A DNA stretch of 64,000 nt from Dicaeum eximium (Eukaryota > Chordata > Aves > Passeriformes > Dicaeidae). Positions within the stretch are counted from its first letter, which is position 1. The number at the start of each line of letters is the position of its first letter. A program made the translations under genes and the position numbers. The DNA lies in assembly GCA_013396995.1 (NCBI GenBank), contig VWZP01005658.1:2259313-2323312 (forward strand). The letters are read 5' to 3'. The notes under the pieces are model-generated. The model did not search any database. It saw nothing but the letters and a program-made list of their open reading frames with translations, and had not been told where the DNA came from. Shown in pieces: positions 1-11,372 of the stretch.

Positions 1-3000
1 AGAGGTGGCTGGTTCTGGGGTAAGAAGAGGTCTTTTTGCTGTCCTTGTAGAATTGCATTCAGATTTAGCCAAGTGGTTCCCCCCCCAGGAATGCTGATGG
101 TGCTCACTGACAGCTTTGTTCCAGGAGTGCATTGACCCAGCACGGCCCTACTCACAGCAGCCCCAAGGCACTCACTCCTGCCCCTGGACATTCCACTCTC
201 TCATGCTGCCCCATGGGGACAGAGGGAAACAGGACATGGGACAGTCCCTGCTCAGGAGGGAGAGGACCCTGGCAGAGCTGCCAAACCCCAAACTGCAGCC
301 AGCCATTCACTCAAGTCTTAGGTTTTCTGGTTCATGGTATCAGTCATTCTGTGCAGTGTTCTGCTTCCTTCTCCTCTCTCCACCACTGGCTATACTAGCC
401 TATACTATACAGCATTACACTTCAGAATTATATTTCATTGTAGCTTTTAATCTCTGCTTCTGTCAGCTTAGTCTATTTGAACTTGGTCAAGACTGTTCCC
501 CATAGATGTACTGACTTCTGTTTCATGACAGTCTGTAAAAAATGTAGGAAAAACTCAGCCACATGGTCATGAATGTTTAACATGGAGCCTGCTGCAGGTT
601 TAAGTTGTCAGAATAATCCTTGCTCATGTTTAGCTGAATTTGGGGAGGTAAGTAATTTAGAGAAACGTGGCCTTAATTACACTCACTAATTACTGCTATT
701 ACTTTTATTTTAAAAATATACCTGCTTATTAAAATATTTGTCATTCACAAAAATAACAAATTTGTTCCAGTATGTTAAATCAGTTAAAAATTTGTGGTCT
801 GAGTAGATGACAATCAGAAGTGCAGAGGATGGTGGTTCCACATTCTGGCAGCAGCTGTTCTAGTTTGCAGCTACTCCCAAGAAATCTTGTGCTAAACACA
901 GGCATCTTTGCCAAACTACTTTACTTTGATTTCTACAATTTTGCTTCTTTAAATGTTGATAACTAAGTGATTATCCCAGGACATTTAAAATATTGTTCCA
1001 TGAGAAACACGGGGGAGCAAGCAAAGACCAGCATGACTCAACATTGTTTTTATTTGAGCCACATCTGAGCCTGATGCAGTAAGATGGGATAGCTCAGAGA
1101 AAGACATAGAAGGAATTCAGCTCTTAAAAGAAAAGAAAAAAAAAGAGGGAGGAGTCCAAGGAAGAATGATGTGATGCTTTCTCTCCAGGGTGTGCCTTAT
1201 TTTTGCTTTATCCATGCAGCTGGTATCTTTCAACAACAGAGGCACTTCATCCTCGGCCTTTTCTTGTCACAAAGAGGGCAACTGACCCATCCTCACTCTC
1301 TGCTGCCCTTCTTATTTTAACTCTATGAACTTCTTCAGGTTCAAAAATTATGATGCTAAACTAATGCAAAGGATGCCCTACTCCTGTGGAAGGCTAAAGA
1401 AATTTTTAGAGGGAGGTTTTGTAGAGCATAATTCCCTAAAATCATCTGTGTAGATTACTAGCACCTTCAAAAGGGCATGATTATTCTATATATACAACAC
1501 ACCTCAAAATAAGCTCCTGAGATTGTTTTTGGTTATCATTCATTGCAGATATTTCATATAATGTTAATCAAAGTTCAGTTACCTTTAAAGCAGTGAAGCT
1601 GTTTTTCTGTTGTTGTTCTGGCTGAATACAAAGCCCTCTTTATCAAAATTATGTGGTTTAGACTATTTATTTTGAAAATAATTTTTTGGGGGAGGAAACT
1701 CCTTAAATGCCAACTTTCATAAATATATTTTGCCTAACTTTTAAACCTGTATTGGGTTGAATATATTTTGATATATGTTTAATACAAAAAGGCTGATTAT
1801 ATGTTTTGCTATAGCAGTCCCAGGTAGAGTTGAAAAATACATCAGCTACCTGCAAGCCAAGTGTATTATTTCTCTCTACTGAGAATGAATGTGGAAATTA
1901 TTTGGAGCTACATCCTGGGAAGAACCATTATTTCTGCCTAGTTGCTTGTTCTCTATCTCCATCTCCAATTTTAAAAATTTGTATTAGCTTGCTCTTCCTG
2001 ACAAGGGCATGAGATTCTGTTTATCTTTTTTTTTTCCGGCAATACAACCGATGTGTAAAGACCTGTTTTCTACTGGAAGGGCAGTTTTACTATGACATAC
2101 GAAAATGAATGCTTAAAACATAGAAAAAATTATTTTAAATATTCTGCTCCCTCAGGGCAGATTCCCAACTGCCCTGATAAGTAAATTTTTTTAAACTTTG
2201 CTTATTGTCAGCAAACCTGCTGGAACGCAGCTCCTGAATCTATAAAAACAGAGCCTTATGTAACTCTGACAGTTTTCAGTATTATTGTTGCACATGAAGT
2301 TGTTGGGAGTTTTATGAGAACTAAGCAGTCTGCCAGAAAAACATGGGACAGCAGTCCAGATTGTTGGACTATGTGACACATTTATGCAAGGTGATGGCCA
2401 AGAGGGATTACAGAGTATTAGAAGTAAGTGTATATGACATATTTTAGATAAAGCTATATACATTACTATAGGAAAGGAAATAACTGTACAAATGACTTCT
2501 TAGCAAAGCCAGTGAAAAGCTGCTGGGTAGTCTGCCAAGGTTGTAATAGAACCACAAGCATGTGCTGAACACTTCTTAGTGCTCTTAGAATAGAGAAGCT
2601 GTTTTCTTTAGCCAGCTGAAAAAGTCCCAGTCTCTTGAAATAACAGAACCATAATTGAGTTTGACTCTTCCAGCTTTAGCAAACTAGTTAGAAAGATTTT
2701 TAGATGATACCCGAATGCTACATTGCTTTATCTGTACTACCTGTAATGTTTTCTAAACCGATTTTCCTCTAAAGAATGAATTAGCTCTCATTCTGCCTCT
2801 CTTTGCATTTCTTGTGCAGATAATGAGATGCTGTAGTTGAAAAAACAAGAGCTTCATGCTTCTCATGACCCAGACACAAAGAGAAGCAACGTCTCTTTCA
2901 GTCTTGCAGACTTGTCAGATCCTGCATTAGCAGAGTGTTTTCGTGAAGGTGTTCACAGCCCTTGGCTAAAACGGACAGGCAAATGTCTTAGTCACCTTCT

Positions 3001-5166
3001 AAGACCATATGCTAAATGAGGAAGACTAACAGTAACTACAGAGTGTTTTTTCATGGCAGTGTAACTGGCTTTCTTACTTGGGTGCTACTGCAAGCTATTC
3101 TGAGCCTCAGCAGTATTTGGTGAAAGGATTTTGTTGTATAAATTCAGGCTAACCAGACCCTTGAGACCCCACTTTGCCACAGTTTGGTAAACCATGGTCT
3201 TTTTTAAAGAGAGTACTGCAAGTTTATTAGTCCTTGCCTTCCCTACATCCTTTCTGCACACCAAAAGACACAGAGTGTTCTACGGTTGATGGGGGGAAAG
3301 AAACCAGCTTGGCTTAGTGAACGTTATTGTTTAATAAAACGGGTTAAATGGGCTGAGGGCACAAGCAAGCCTGGACTACTCCAGTTGTGCAGCCCTTCTC
3401 TGGCTTTGGGCAAACTACAGAGGACAAGCAGGAGGCAGTCAAATGGCAGCACAGCAGAGAACTGGAGTCAGGGTGATCATGAAATGACAGAAGCCATCGA
3501 GTTTCTCTCAAGAAAGCTCAAGTGCAGACACAGCTCTGCTACAGCTCTGTAGTAATGCTTCTCACTATGCCCAGGCTCACCTGCATGCTGGCATCTTAGC
3601 AACAGCCACATAAAGTCTGCAATTAAACCACACTGCATGGACTTTCTAAGTACAATAATTTGTTCTCTTCTCCCTCTACCTCCCATATATGAAGGGCAGA
3701 AACATGGCATGATTCAGTAATTGCTTCCTTAGTGCCACCTTCATTTGTTATCTAGTTTTTTTAATGGTGAAAACTTCATGCTGTTATAAGCAAAATTATT
3801 ATTTCCCTCCAGATTAAATTTGGAATTTTTGAACATCTAATACCGAGTTATACTGGTAGACTAACTTTGTATGTTTTTCCCTTTTATTTAAGGCATGTGT
3901 GTATGATTCCAAATGCAATTTGCATCTGCTCTTCAGATTGCAAGGTGGGCCATGCTGATTGCTGTCACCTCAGCCCCTTGATAGCAAGGAAGCAAGTTTA
4001 TGGGCATGCACCATGTTTCAAATCCTCTTCTGGATGAGGTCAGACAGATCAAAGGCAGCCTCTAACTAGGCCCCAGAAATAATGCAACAGAAAGGTGCAG
4101 AAAACAACTCTGCAGCTTCACTGGGATCTTTCAGATCAAACAATTAAAATCACATCACTCATTTGGTACGAGAATTGCTTTAAACTGAACACTGTAAACA
4201 GATCAATGTCTCCTGCTTTGCGTCAGCATCTCTATAGTAGCAGGGAACAATTATCCTGCGACATCCTATTCTCCTGCCAACACCTAGCCTATGATGCAGT
4301 CTTTCATCTGAAGTTGTCTTTAGTGTGCCTATCAACACACAGAATAACTTATATTTTTATGCCTTCTTATTTTTTCTGTAGGCTCAAATGTCAGAAGAAT
4401 TCTTGGTGAACCATGTCTGAAAAAGAAAGGAAATTTGATGGGCAGTTTCAGAGGGTTTAATTTATGCAGATGTGAGGAAGAATAATCATTCACTCACATC
4501 CCTTTCTCTGAGTCTGTGCATAAGGACATCCAGAACAGGAGTATTTAGTCCGAGTTTTTTCATGGAATCTGTTGTCCATGAATATGACATCTCTGCCCTA
4601 CAGTCTCATTTCAGTATCAAAATATCAATTGTACCACATGGTTCCATTTCACATAGTCATTTATAAATGTAACAACACTTTCCTACTGCTATCAGCTTGC
4701 TGTATGACAGACTCCAGATGTCCTGGCTGGCAGAACACTGCTCGCAGCACACTTCAAGCAAACCTGCCTGAATTTTTTGGGTTTGATTGAAACTTTTTTG
4801 TATGTCTTCTTGCCAGGAAATTTTGCTTTTCATAATCGCCACCTCAAATCTTTTGTTTGATGTAACTCACTGTTGCTTTCCACAGTGACAGAAGGGGAGA
4901 TGTTTGTTTGTAATTGGGTTAATTTAAAACAATAAGAGGTGCATCAGGGAAGTCAATGAAAATTTGCTTCTGACATGAGACAAGGCCAGTTCTGTTTCAG
5001 CCACTATTATCATATTACATCAACTCTAAAAAGCTCCAGATAGTTGAGCTACTTTGAATTACTGAGTTCATTATTGCACATATGTTACCCCATGTAAAAC
5101 ACAGTTTAACAACAAATAGCTGTTCATTGTCTTCAGCACTGATTTTGTAGTATTAAAAATTCTTAC
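1..5166 (-). other. PCOLCE2: PCOLCE2 intron downstream of exon 2 (partial)
   Basis: This stretch lies 3' of the PCOLCE2 exon at 5167-5275 on the minus strand. The next expected exon, encoding the middle of the first CUB domain, is not seen on the minus strand here, so the intron runs off the left edge and is at least 5.1 kb. It is AT-rich and shows no convincing coding exon, RNA gene or recognisable mobile element. The few open frames (for example 116-505) lack conserved character. Confidence 0.6.
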
Positions 5167-5275
5167 CGTGATTTTCCAAGTACATTTGCTGTTTGGTGGG
5201 TAGACACCAGGAAATCCTTCACTCCCAATAAACCCTGACTCTCCAGATACAACTCCTCCACATGTAAATGTAGGC
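5167..5275 (-). CDS. PCOLCE2: PCOLCE2 exon 2 (start of CUB domain 1)
   Basis: Procollagen C-endopeptidase enhancer 2 is a secreted glycoprotein that binds procollagen and raises the rate at which BMP1/tolloid proteases remove the C-propeptide. This exon translates to PTFTCGG, then GESGFIGSEGFPGVYPPNSK, then CTWKIT, nearly identical to the human protein as I know it. It holds the first two CUB1 cysteines (in TCGG and KCTW) and the FPGVYP strand typical of CUB domains. Read on the minus strand, a polypyrimidine tract and CAG acceptor precede it and GTAAGA follows it. The length is 109 nt: one base completing a codon from exon 1, then 36 full codons. All other PCOLCE2 exons are missing: later ones lie left of the window and exon 1 could not be found. 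Neighbouring PAQR9 and U2SURP agree with known vertebrate synteny. Confidence 0.93.
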
Positions 5276-5734
5276 CTGAGAATAACAGAAAAAAAAATCA
5301 TTTATTCTTTTTGTACAAGGCACAAACTGTCTCAACAGGTTAAATATTTAAAGTCATTGCTAACATGAAACATGTTTAATTATTTACACAAAATCACTAT
5401 TGACACAGAATGTGCAATTTAATGTGTGAAGTTAGGTGTAGAAAAAATTTAACTGCTTAGGCCTTAATTCTAGGTAGGCACAGACCTCCCTCCTTTTTTA
5501 CTTCCTAAGAGCAGTGGTGTGCCAATGTGATATATCATTGTAAATTGCTATTATAATGAAAAAATAGTTATTAAAAAGTCATTAGCACTTACCTTTTACA
5601 GTACATATAATAGTAGTTAAAATAGCACTGATATAAAAAAAATTACTTCACTCTTTTCTATGCTTTGAATGTATATGTTTTAATCAAGAAAGTCTCTGGT
5701 AGTTTTTGTACCTCAGTAGCACAACCCACCCCGT

Positions 5735-6420
5735 GCTGAGCCCCGTTGCCCAGCTGTGCTCAGGGGCTGGAGCCGGCTCCGGACACGCTGCACGGACACG
5801 CGAGGAGCCCTGGAAAACCTGAGTGGATCCACTGCTACTGCTGAGGACACGAGGGTGAGCGAACGCCCTGCAGAGCTTGAGACATCGGGATGCCTCACCG
5901 AGTTATACCGCTATGTTAGAGAGGTTACCGAGCACCCGACACCAGGCTGCTCTCGCAGGTCCCGGACTCCGTGGGAAATGCTTGATGCACTCGCGGGCAC
6001 TGAAACACCCGCGCACCCCACGGAGGCACGGTGGGAACGCGACTGCAGGGGACGAAGGGAGGGGAGGGGAGGCGGGACCCGTGCGGGGACAGNTCCGCCC
6101 CGAGGGCAGGGCAGGGCTGGGCAGGGGCCCGGGCAGGGCCGCCCTCTCTCCGCGCTGGGCGCGGGCGCTGCCCGGGTGTGCCCGGCCCCGCCCCGGTGCC
6201 TCCCGGGGGCTGCGGGCTCGGTCCCGGGCACCCCCGGCGCCGCGCACTTTGCGCCCGCGGGTGCTGCCGGGGCGCAGCGCTGCCCCGTCCGCGCCCCGCC
6301 CCGCAGCCCCCCGCCACGCCACGCTGCCGTCCTCAGGTGGCACAGTGCGGGTGTTTGTCCCGGGCATGAATGCGCTCAGTGTTACCGGCTGTGCAATCGT
6401 CTGCAGCTCCGCCAAAGCTT
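5735..6420. promoter_or_regulatory. CpG island, candidate PCOLCE2 promoter
   Basis: GC content and CpG density jump at about 5735 and fall back near 6420. On the minus strand the part at 6150-6310 carries several GGGGCGGGGC-type GC boxes, as expected of a promoter firing towards the PCOLCE2 exon at 5275. On the plus strand GTGAGC after 5850 could serve as a splice donor, so a divergent non-coding transcript is possible. A single N at 6093 marks a join that I think is false; part of the island sequence is displaced to 7434-7631. No signal-peptide exon could be read in any minus frame. Assignment to PCOLCE2 is inferred from position. Confidence 0.5.
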
Positions 6421-7432
6421 GAAAAATAGTAATGCTGCTTTGAAATTTCTTCTTTATTTAAATTCTAAAGTAAACTTGAAATGCTTCGTTTTGTTTACCA
6501 ATGGGTAATCCTGACCCATTTAGTAGCTTTTTGCTCTGGCTGTGAAGGATACTCTTTAAATGGCTGTGGCAGAGCATACAGTGATGAACTCAATACTTGG
6601 GTGTTTTGCAGAATTTGGGCCAAAGTTGTTTGACTGAGAAAAGAAATGAAAAATTAAGGGAGTATTCTTATTTTGAACACAGTATTCTTATTGAACATGG
6701 CATTTGAAAAACCCCACATTGTTAGTGCTATTGAACAATGACATACAGAGTATCACATCAATAAGTGATAATTTATGTTCTGATATTGCTTTAAAAAGAA
6801 CCTGTTCCTCTTACTGTTTTTAAGTACTTCTTCCCATATGTGCCTCTCGCAGGAGAAGGAGGTAAGTCTGTAGAAGTGTTCAGGCACAGCCAATTGAACA
6901 AAGACTTGAGGAACTAAACAGAAATTCTCATGCATATAAGGCAAAATATAAGCCTGTTCTCTTATTTTTAGCTCATTTATTGAGCACTTAACATTCCTAT
7001 TCCTGCAAAATACAAAGAAGAGTGGTCTCACTACCAAAACTTTAAAGAAGTGCTGTTGATTAGAGATGATCTGAGGATTAAACAGAAAGTGGATGCTGCA
7101 GTTCAGCAGCCATGATACCTGTCCTCTGCTTTCCACAGTGCTGGGTGAAGGAGGGAGCAGACTAACCTGGACCCATGCTTGCTATGTTTCCAAGAGGGAT
7201 TTTGTGGGAGAGGAGTGCAGCTGCTGTTGAATGTCCCAGATCTTTGGAGGCAGCCTGTGAGATGGCTGGCGAGTAAAAGGTGCCAACAGCATTCCTGTGT
7301 GCACAGAGGCACTGGAAGACAGGAAAGAGGCTGAGGGCTATGTGGGTTTGGTGAGGCCCAGGTTTTTAGGAGTGCAGGTGAGTTGGCAGCCAGGTGTGAA
7401 GGCCTGGCCTGCAGCCCTGAGGAGAGGCTGCC
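6094..7432. repeat. Misplaced contig duplicating 7478-7631 and 7814-8544
   Basis: The segment between the single Ns at 6093 and 7433 is present twice. Its left end (6094-6246) repeats at 7479-7631 with one visible difference (CGCTGGGC versus CGCGGGGC). Its right part (6702-7432) repeats at 7814-8544, apparently base for base in the parts I compared. The two matches have different offsets (1385 and 1112) because 6247-6701 has no counterpart: it corresponds to the N gap at 7632-7813. The segment therefore spans exactly the sequence that the gap lacks. This is most simply an assembly error rather than a biological duplication. Confidence 0.85.
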
Positions 7433-7433
7433 N

Positions 7434-7631
7434 TGCGGCTGCCGGGGCCGGAGGAGGAGGCAAAGGCTTCCGCGGCCCTCCGCCCCGAGGGCAGGGCAGG
7501 GCTGGGCAGGGGCCCGGGCAGGGCCGCCCTCTCTCCGCGCGGGGCGCGGGCGCTGCCCGGGTGTGCCCGGCCCCGCCCCGGTGCCTCCCGGGGGCTGCGG
7601 GCTCGGTCCCGGGCACCCCCGGCGCCGCGCA
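7434..7631. promoter_or_regulatory. Displaced CpG-island fragment beside gap
   Basis: The 198 bases between the N at 7433 and the gap at 7632 are very GC-rich. Bases 7479-7631 repeat 6094-6246; bases 7434-7478 are unique in the window and extend the CpG island beyond the single N at 6093. The true order is probably 6092, an unresolved join, 7434-7631, then the sequence of 6247 onward. On the minus strand the unique part would lie downstream of the GC boxes, in 5' UTR or exon 1 territory of PCOLCE2. No start codon with a signal peptide is visible. Confidence 0.55.
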
Positions 7632-7813
7632 NNNNNNNNNNNNNNNNNNNNNNNNNNNNNNNNNNNNNNNNNNNNNNNNNNNNNNNNNNNNNNNNNNNNN
7701 NNNNNNNNNNNNNNNNNNNNNNNNNNNNNNNNNNNNNNNNNNNNNNNNNNNNNNNNNNNNNNNNNNNNNNNNNNNNNNNNNNNNNNNNNNNNNNNNNNNN
7801 NNNNNNNNNNNNN
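7632..7813. other. Assembly gap (182 N)
   Basis: Run of N. The equivalent stretch in the duplicated piece is 6247-6701, which is 455 bases, so the gap size is underestimated by 273 bases. Confidence 0.97.
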
Positions 7814-8544
7814 ATTTGAAAAACCCCACATTGTTAGTGCTATTGAACAATGACATACAGAGTATCACATCAATAAGTGATAATTTATGTTCTGATATTG
7901 CTTTAAAAAGAACCTGTTCCTCTTACTGTTTTTAAGTACTTCTTCCCATATGTGCCTCTCGCAGGAGAAGGAGGTAAGTCTGTAGAAGTGTTCAGGCACA
8001 GCCAATTGAACAAAGACTTGAGGAACTAAACAGAAATTCTCATGCATATAAGGCAAAATATAAGCCTGTTCTCTTATTTTTAGCTCATTTATTGAGCACT
8101 TAACATTCCTATTCCTGCAAAATACAAAGAAGAGTGGTCTCACTACCAAAACTTTAAAGAAGTGCTGTTGATTAGAGATGATCTGAGGATTAAACAGAAA
8201 GTGGATGCTGCAGTTCAGCAGCCATGATACCTGTCCTCTGCTTTCCACAGTGCTGGGTGAAGGAGGGAGCAGACTAACCTGGACCCATGCTTGCTATGTT
8301 TCCAAGAGGGATTTTGTGGGAGAGGAGTGCAGCTGCTGTTGAATGTCCCAGATCTTTGGAGGCAGCCTGTGAGATGGCTGGCGAGTAAAAGGTGCCAACA
8401 GCATTCCTGTGTGCACAGAGGCACTGGAAGACAGGAAAGAGGCTGAGGGCTATGTGGGTTTGGTGAGGCCCAGGTTTTTAGGAGTGCAGGTGAGTTGGCA
8501 GCCAGGTGTGAAGGCCTGGCCTGCAGCCCTGAGGAGAGGCTGCC
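7814..8544. repeat. Second copy of 6702-7432
   Basis: Matches 6702-7432 at a constant offset of 1112 and diverges immediately after GAGGAGAGGCTGCC, where the first copy reaches its N. No functional gene is seen. The minus-strand open frames in both copies (for example 7865-8248) show no family resemblance and are duplicated only because the DNA is. Confidence 0.85.
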
Positions 8545-11001
8545 CCACATCCCAGTGGGACTGGAGGAAGGAGCAGCACACGTTTAGGCAAGACTTTTAG
8601 TGGAGGGTTGGGGCAGGGACTCCAGCTCACAAAAAGGGGGCTTTTTGTGAAAAGCAGAGATCATAACATTGTGAGAACAGAGACTATGTTTGTGGCTGGG
8701 TTTTGAACTGACGATAAGTGTCAGAAATGGGAAGTAAGAAAGTTAAAAAGGAGACATTTACTTACTCCATGACCAATGAGATGCTGGTTAGCAGCTAGAT
8801 GTTTAATTGCTACCACTAAGTATATTGGGTGTAGTTATGAAGGTATAATAATGGTATATTATATTATATTATATTATATTAGGTATAATATATTGTGATG
8901 ATAATAAAACTTGCTAGATCTGGAAGTCAATGTGTATGACAGAAAGTTGTGTAATCCTCACAGCACAGAGACATGAGACATGAGTTCCTTGCTGGTCTTT
9001 TCTGTCAATGTTTTTTTTTGTCTAGAGAAGACTATTTTATAAGAATAATATTTCAGGCCTTGTATCCACTGAAGAGCTGTGCTCCATGCAAAACCACCAG
9101 CAAAGGCTGTTAAATCCCATGGATTGCATATTCAAGGACTCCTTTTATATGTGGTTGCTGCAGATTTTGCCTCATCTAAAGGTAGTTTTAAACTTCTGAA
9201 CAGTTAACACTTTAACAGGTACTGCATCGCCACCCGAGCATTTCTACAGATCTGTGCAGCACCAGGGCAATTCAGGCCTGCTGAGCAAACTGAGGTGATG
9301 AACAGGCTGCTGGGAAAGCCCTCAGCCCATGCACAGGCCGTGCAGCCAAGCTCCTGCACCTTTGCCAGTCAGGAAAACAGCAGCATCACTCCCTGACACT
9401 GCCTGTCCAGGAACACACCCTAAATGTCTATTCCCTAAACACCCTGGATCTAGTGTGCTCAAGTACTTCTCTAGTGCCCACTATTAAATAGATTATGAAT
9501 ACCACAAGTAGTAAATGACAGACTATAAACAAGGCTCTCAAATTAAACTGCATTTACCAAATGTAAATGATGTTGCTAGAGAGAATTCACCCAGGAGCTA
9601 ACCCAGAGACATCTGGCTGGTTTCCATCAATGGCTGCAGAAGGAACAGAAAAGTAAAAGGCCAATAAGTAGTTACCAATAAATAAATGTGTTAGCATTGA
9701 CATCAATCTTCAGCTAAATTATGATCTGTTAGGAACACAGAAACAGGAATGACCTTTCTTCTTCACCAAGCCCAGTCCTCTACTCTTGCAGGGAACCAAA
9801 TAAAATAAACCCTTTCATATACTGATGGTATTTCATTTTTGAAGTCAGGAAGCTGCTCAATCAGCATCTGTTAGAATCCCTGTCTTTTTTGGATAGAACC
9901 ATGGAATGCACAGTTAGGAATTGTTTGTAGGTAGTGGATATAAATTCAGCTAGAAAGGTTTTAAGCTCAAACCCAAAAGATGGCAGATTTACAGCCTCAT
10001 GCAATCTTAATTATGCTGCCTTGTGTATGTATTCTTTACATAAATGATGTATAGGTTATGTGACAAAAATAGTATGGAGTTGCTTAAGCAAAGTGTCTTT
10101 ATTAATGTGGACAAAAGATGTCAAACTTTTGACAGTTGACATTGTAGCAAAAGTTTTCTACAGTAGTTTCTTTTTGAAGGTAGAACAAAAATTATTTTCT
10201 GTCACGTGTGTCTGAGGTGTCAGATCTTCAGGCTTGGAATGATGAATCTTTAGTGACAGACATTTAACTGTATGAACTGTATGAACTACAGAGCTAGTGC
10301 CACAGTAATTATGAAAAATGCCTGGTGTCACAGGGTGTCCTTGCCTCCTGCAGTGGGCTGGCAGAAATGCCAGCTTGAGTGACCCCTCTTCCCCTACCAG
10401 CTGCTGCCAGCAATCCTGGGCTCAGCTAGTGATGTTGGTAATCCAGGGGTGAGGGCTTCTCCCTATCAGCCACTGAAGAAAGATATTTTGTACACAAAGC
10501 TGACAAGAGACAAATTTCCTAATGAATGTCTGGCAAGTGAGACCTTGTCTGCCTGAAAATGAGACAACTACTGAAGTGGAAAGAGGAAACCTCTTCCTGA
10601 AATGTAACCCTGTGTGACAGACTGTCCCTGAGATGTTCTTTGAAAAGACTGTGGAAATGTTGGTGCAAACCTCCTGTGCCTCATGTATCCCATATATGTA
10701 TTCTCCCTGACATCTTTCCTGTGACAGAGTTAATCATTATGTTGCTGTGCAGCAGCCAAAGTGGCCTGATGACCTGACTGAACATGAAGCTTAGTTTATG
10801 CTCCAGCTTTCAGGCTTCTCACCAAATCTTTTTTCCTCTGTGGAGAATCACTTGGACAAAATACCTTGGCACTTTGTACCATAGCAAAAGATCTTTCAGT
10901 AGTCTCTTGGTGTTTCTGTACAGGTCCTGTTCAGCTGACACTGTGAAATTAATTTAAATTTACATAAATACTGTCAACAACCACTCTTTATTTCATTTGA
11001 A
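8545..11001. other. Intergenic, no gene seen
   Basis: AT-rich intergenic DNA with no open frame of at least 60 codons. The only visible structure is a short TATAT microsatellite at 8855-8881. Confidence 0.6.
8855..8881. repeat. TATAT pentanucleotide microsatellite
   Basis: About five tandem TATAT units, flanked by imperfect copies of AGGTATAATA at 8841-8850 and 8881-8890. Confidence 0.7.
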
Positions 11002-11372
11002 TGATAGAATGGTTTGAGTTAGCAGGGACCTTTAAAGGTCGTCTAACCTAACACCCCTGCAATGAGCAGGGACTAGATCAGGTTGTTCAGAGCCCCATCC
11101 AATCTGACTTCAAATGTTTCCAGGGATGGGGCATCCACCACTTCTCTTGGTGTTGCCACCCTCATATTAAAAAAAATTCTTTCCTCATATCTTATCTGAG
11201 TTTACACTCTTTTAGTTTAAAACCATTACGCCTTTTCCTATTGCTACAGGCCCTATTAAAAAGCTTCCCCCCATCTTTCTTGTAAGTCCCCTTCACTTAT
11301 TGAAAGGCTGCAATAAGGCTGCTCTTGAGCCTTCTCCAGGCTAAACAACCCCAACTCTTTCAGTGCAGTCTT
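11002..11372 (-). mobile_element. CR1 LINE 3' fragment
   Basis: Read on the minus strand this is the 3' end of an avian chicken-repeat-1 retrotransposon: the CCAGGCTAAACAACCCCAAC motif, the strongly diverged 3' UTR with the conserved blocks on bad-weather phrases such as TGGATGCCCCATCCCTGG, and the terminal TTAGACGACCTTTAAAGGTC-type segment followed by ATTCTATCAT at the 3' end. It is 5' truncated at about 370 bp and contains no reverse-transcriptase open frame. Many substitutions from the family consensus as I remember it suggest an old insertion. Ends are approximate. Confidence 0.88.

Noticed and set aside
5903..6508. Long frames on both strands in the first CpG island, tested for a PCOLCE2 signal-peptide exon
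   Set aside because: None shows a signal peptide followed by a donor in the phase needed by exon 2, and GC-rich DNA opens frames by chance.
6753..8248. Identical 127-codon minus-strand frames at 6753-7136 and 7865-8248, as a duplicated gene pair
   Set aside because: The whole stretch is duplicated, most likely by misassembly, and the peptide resembles nothing.
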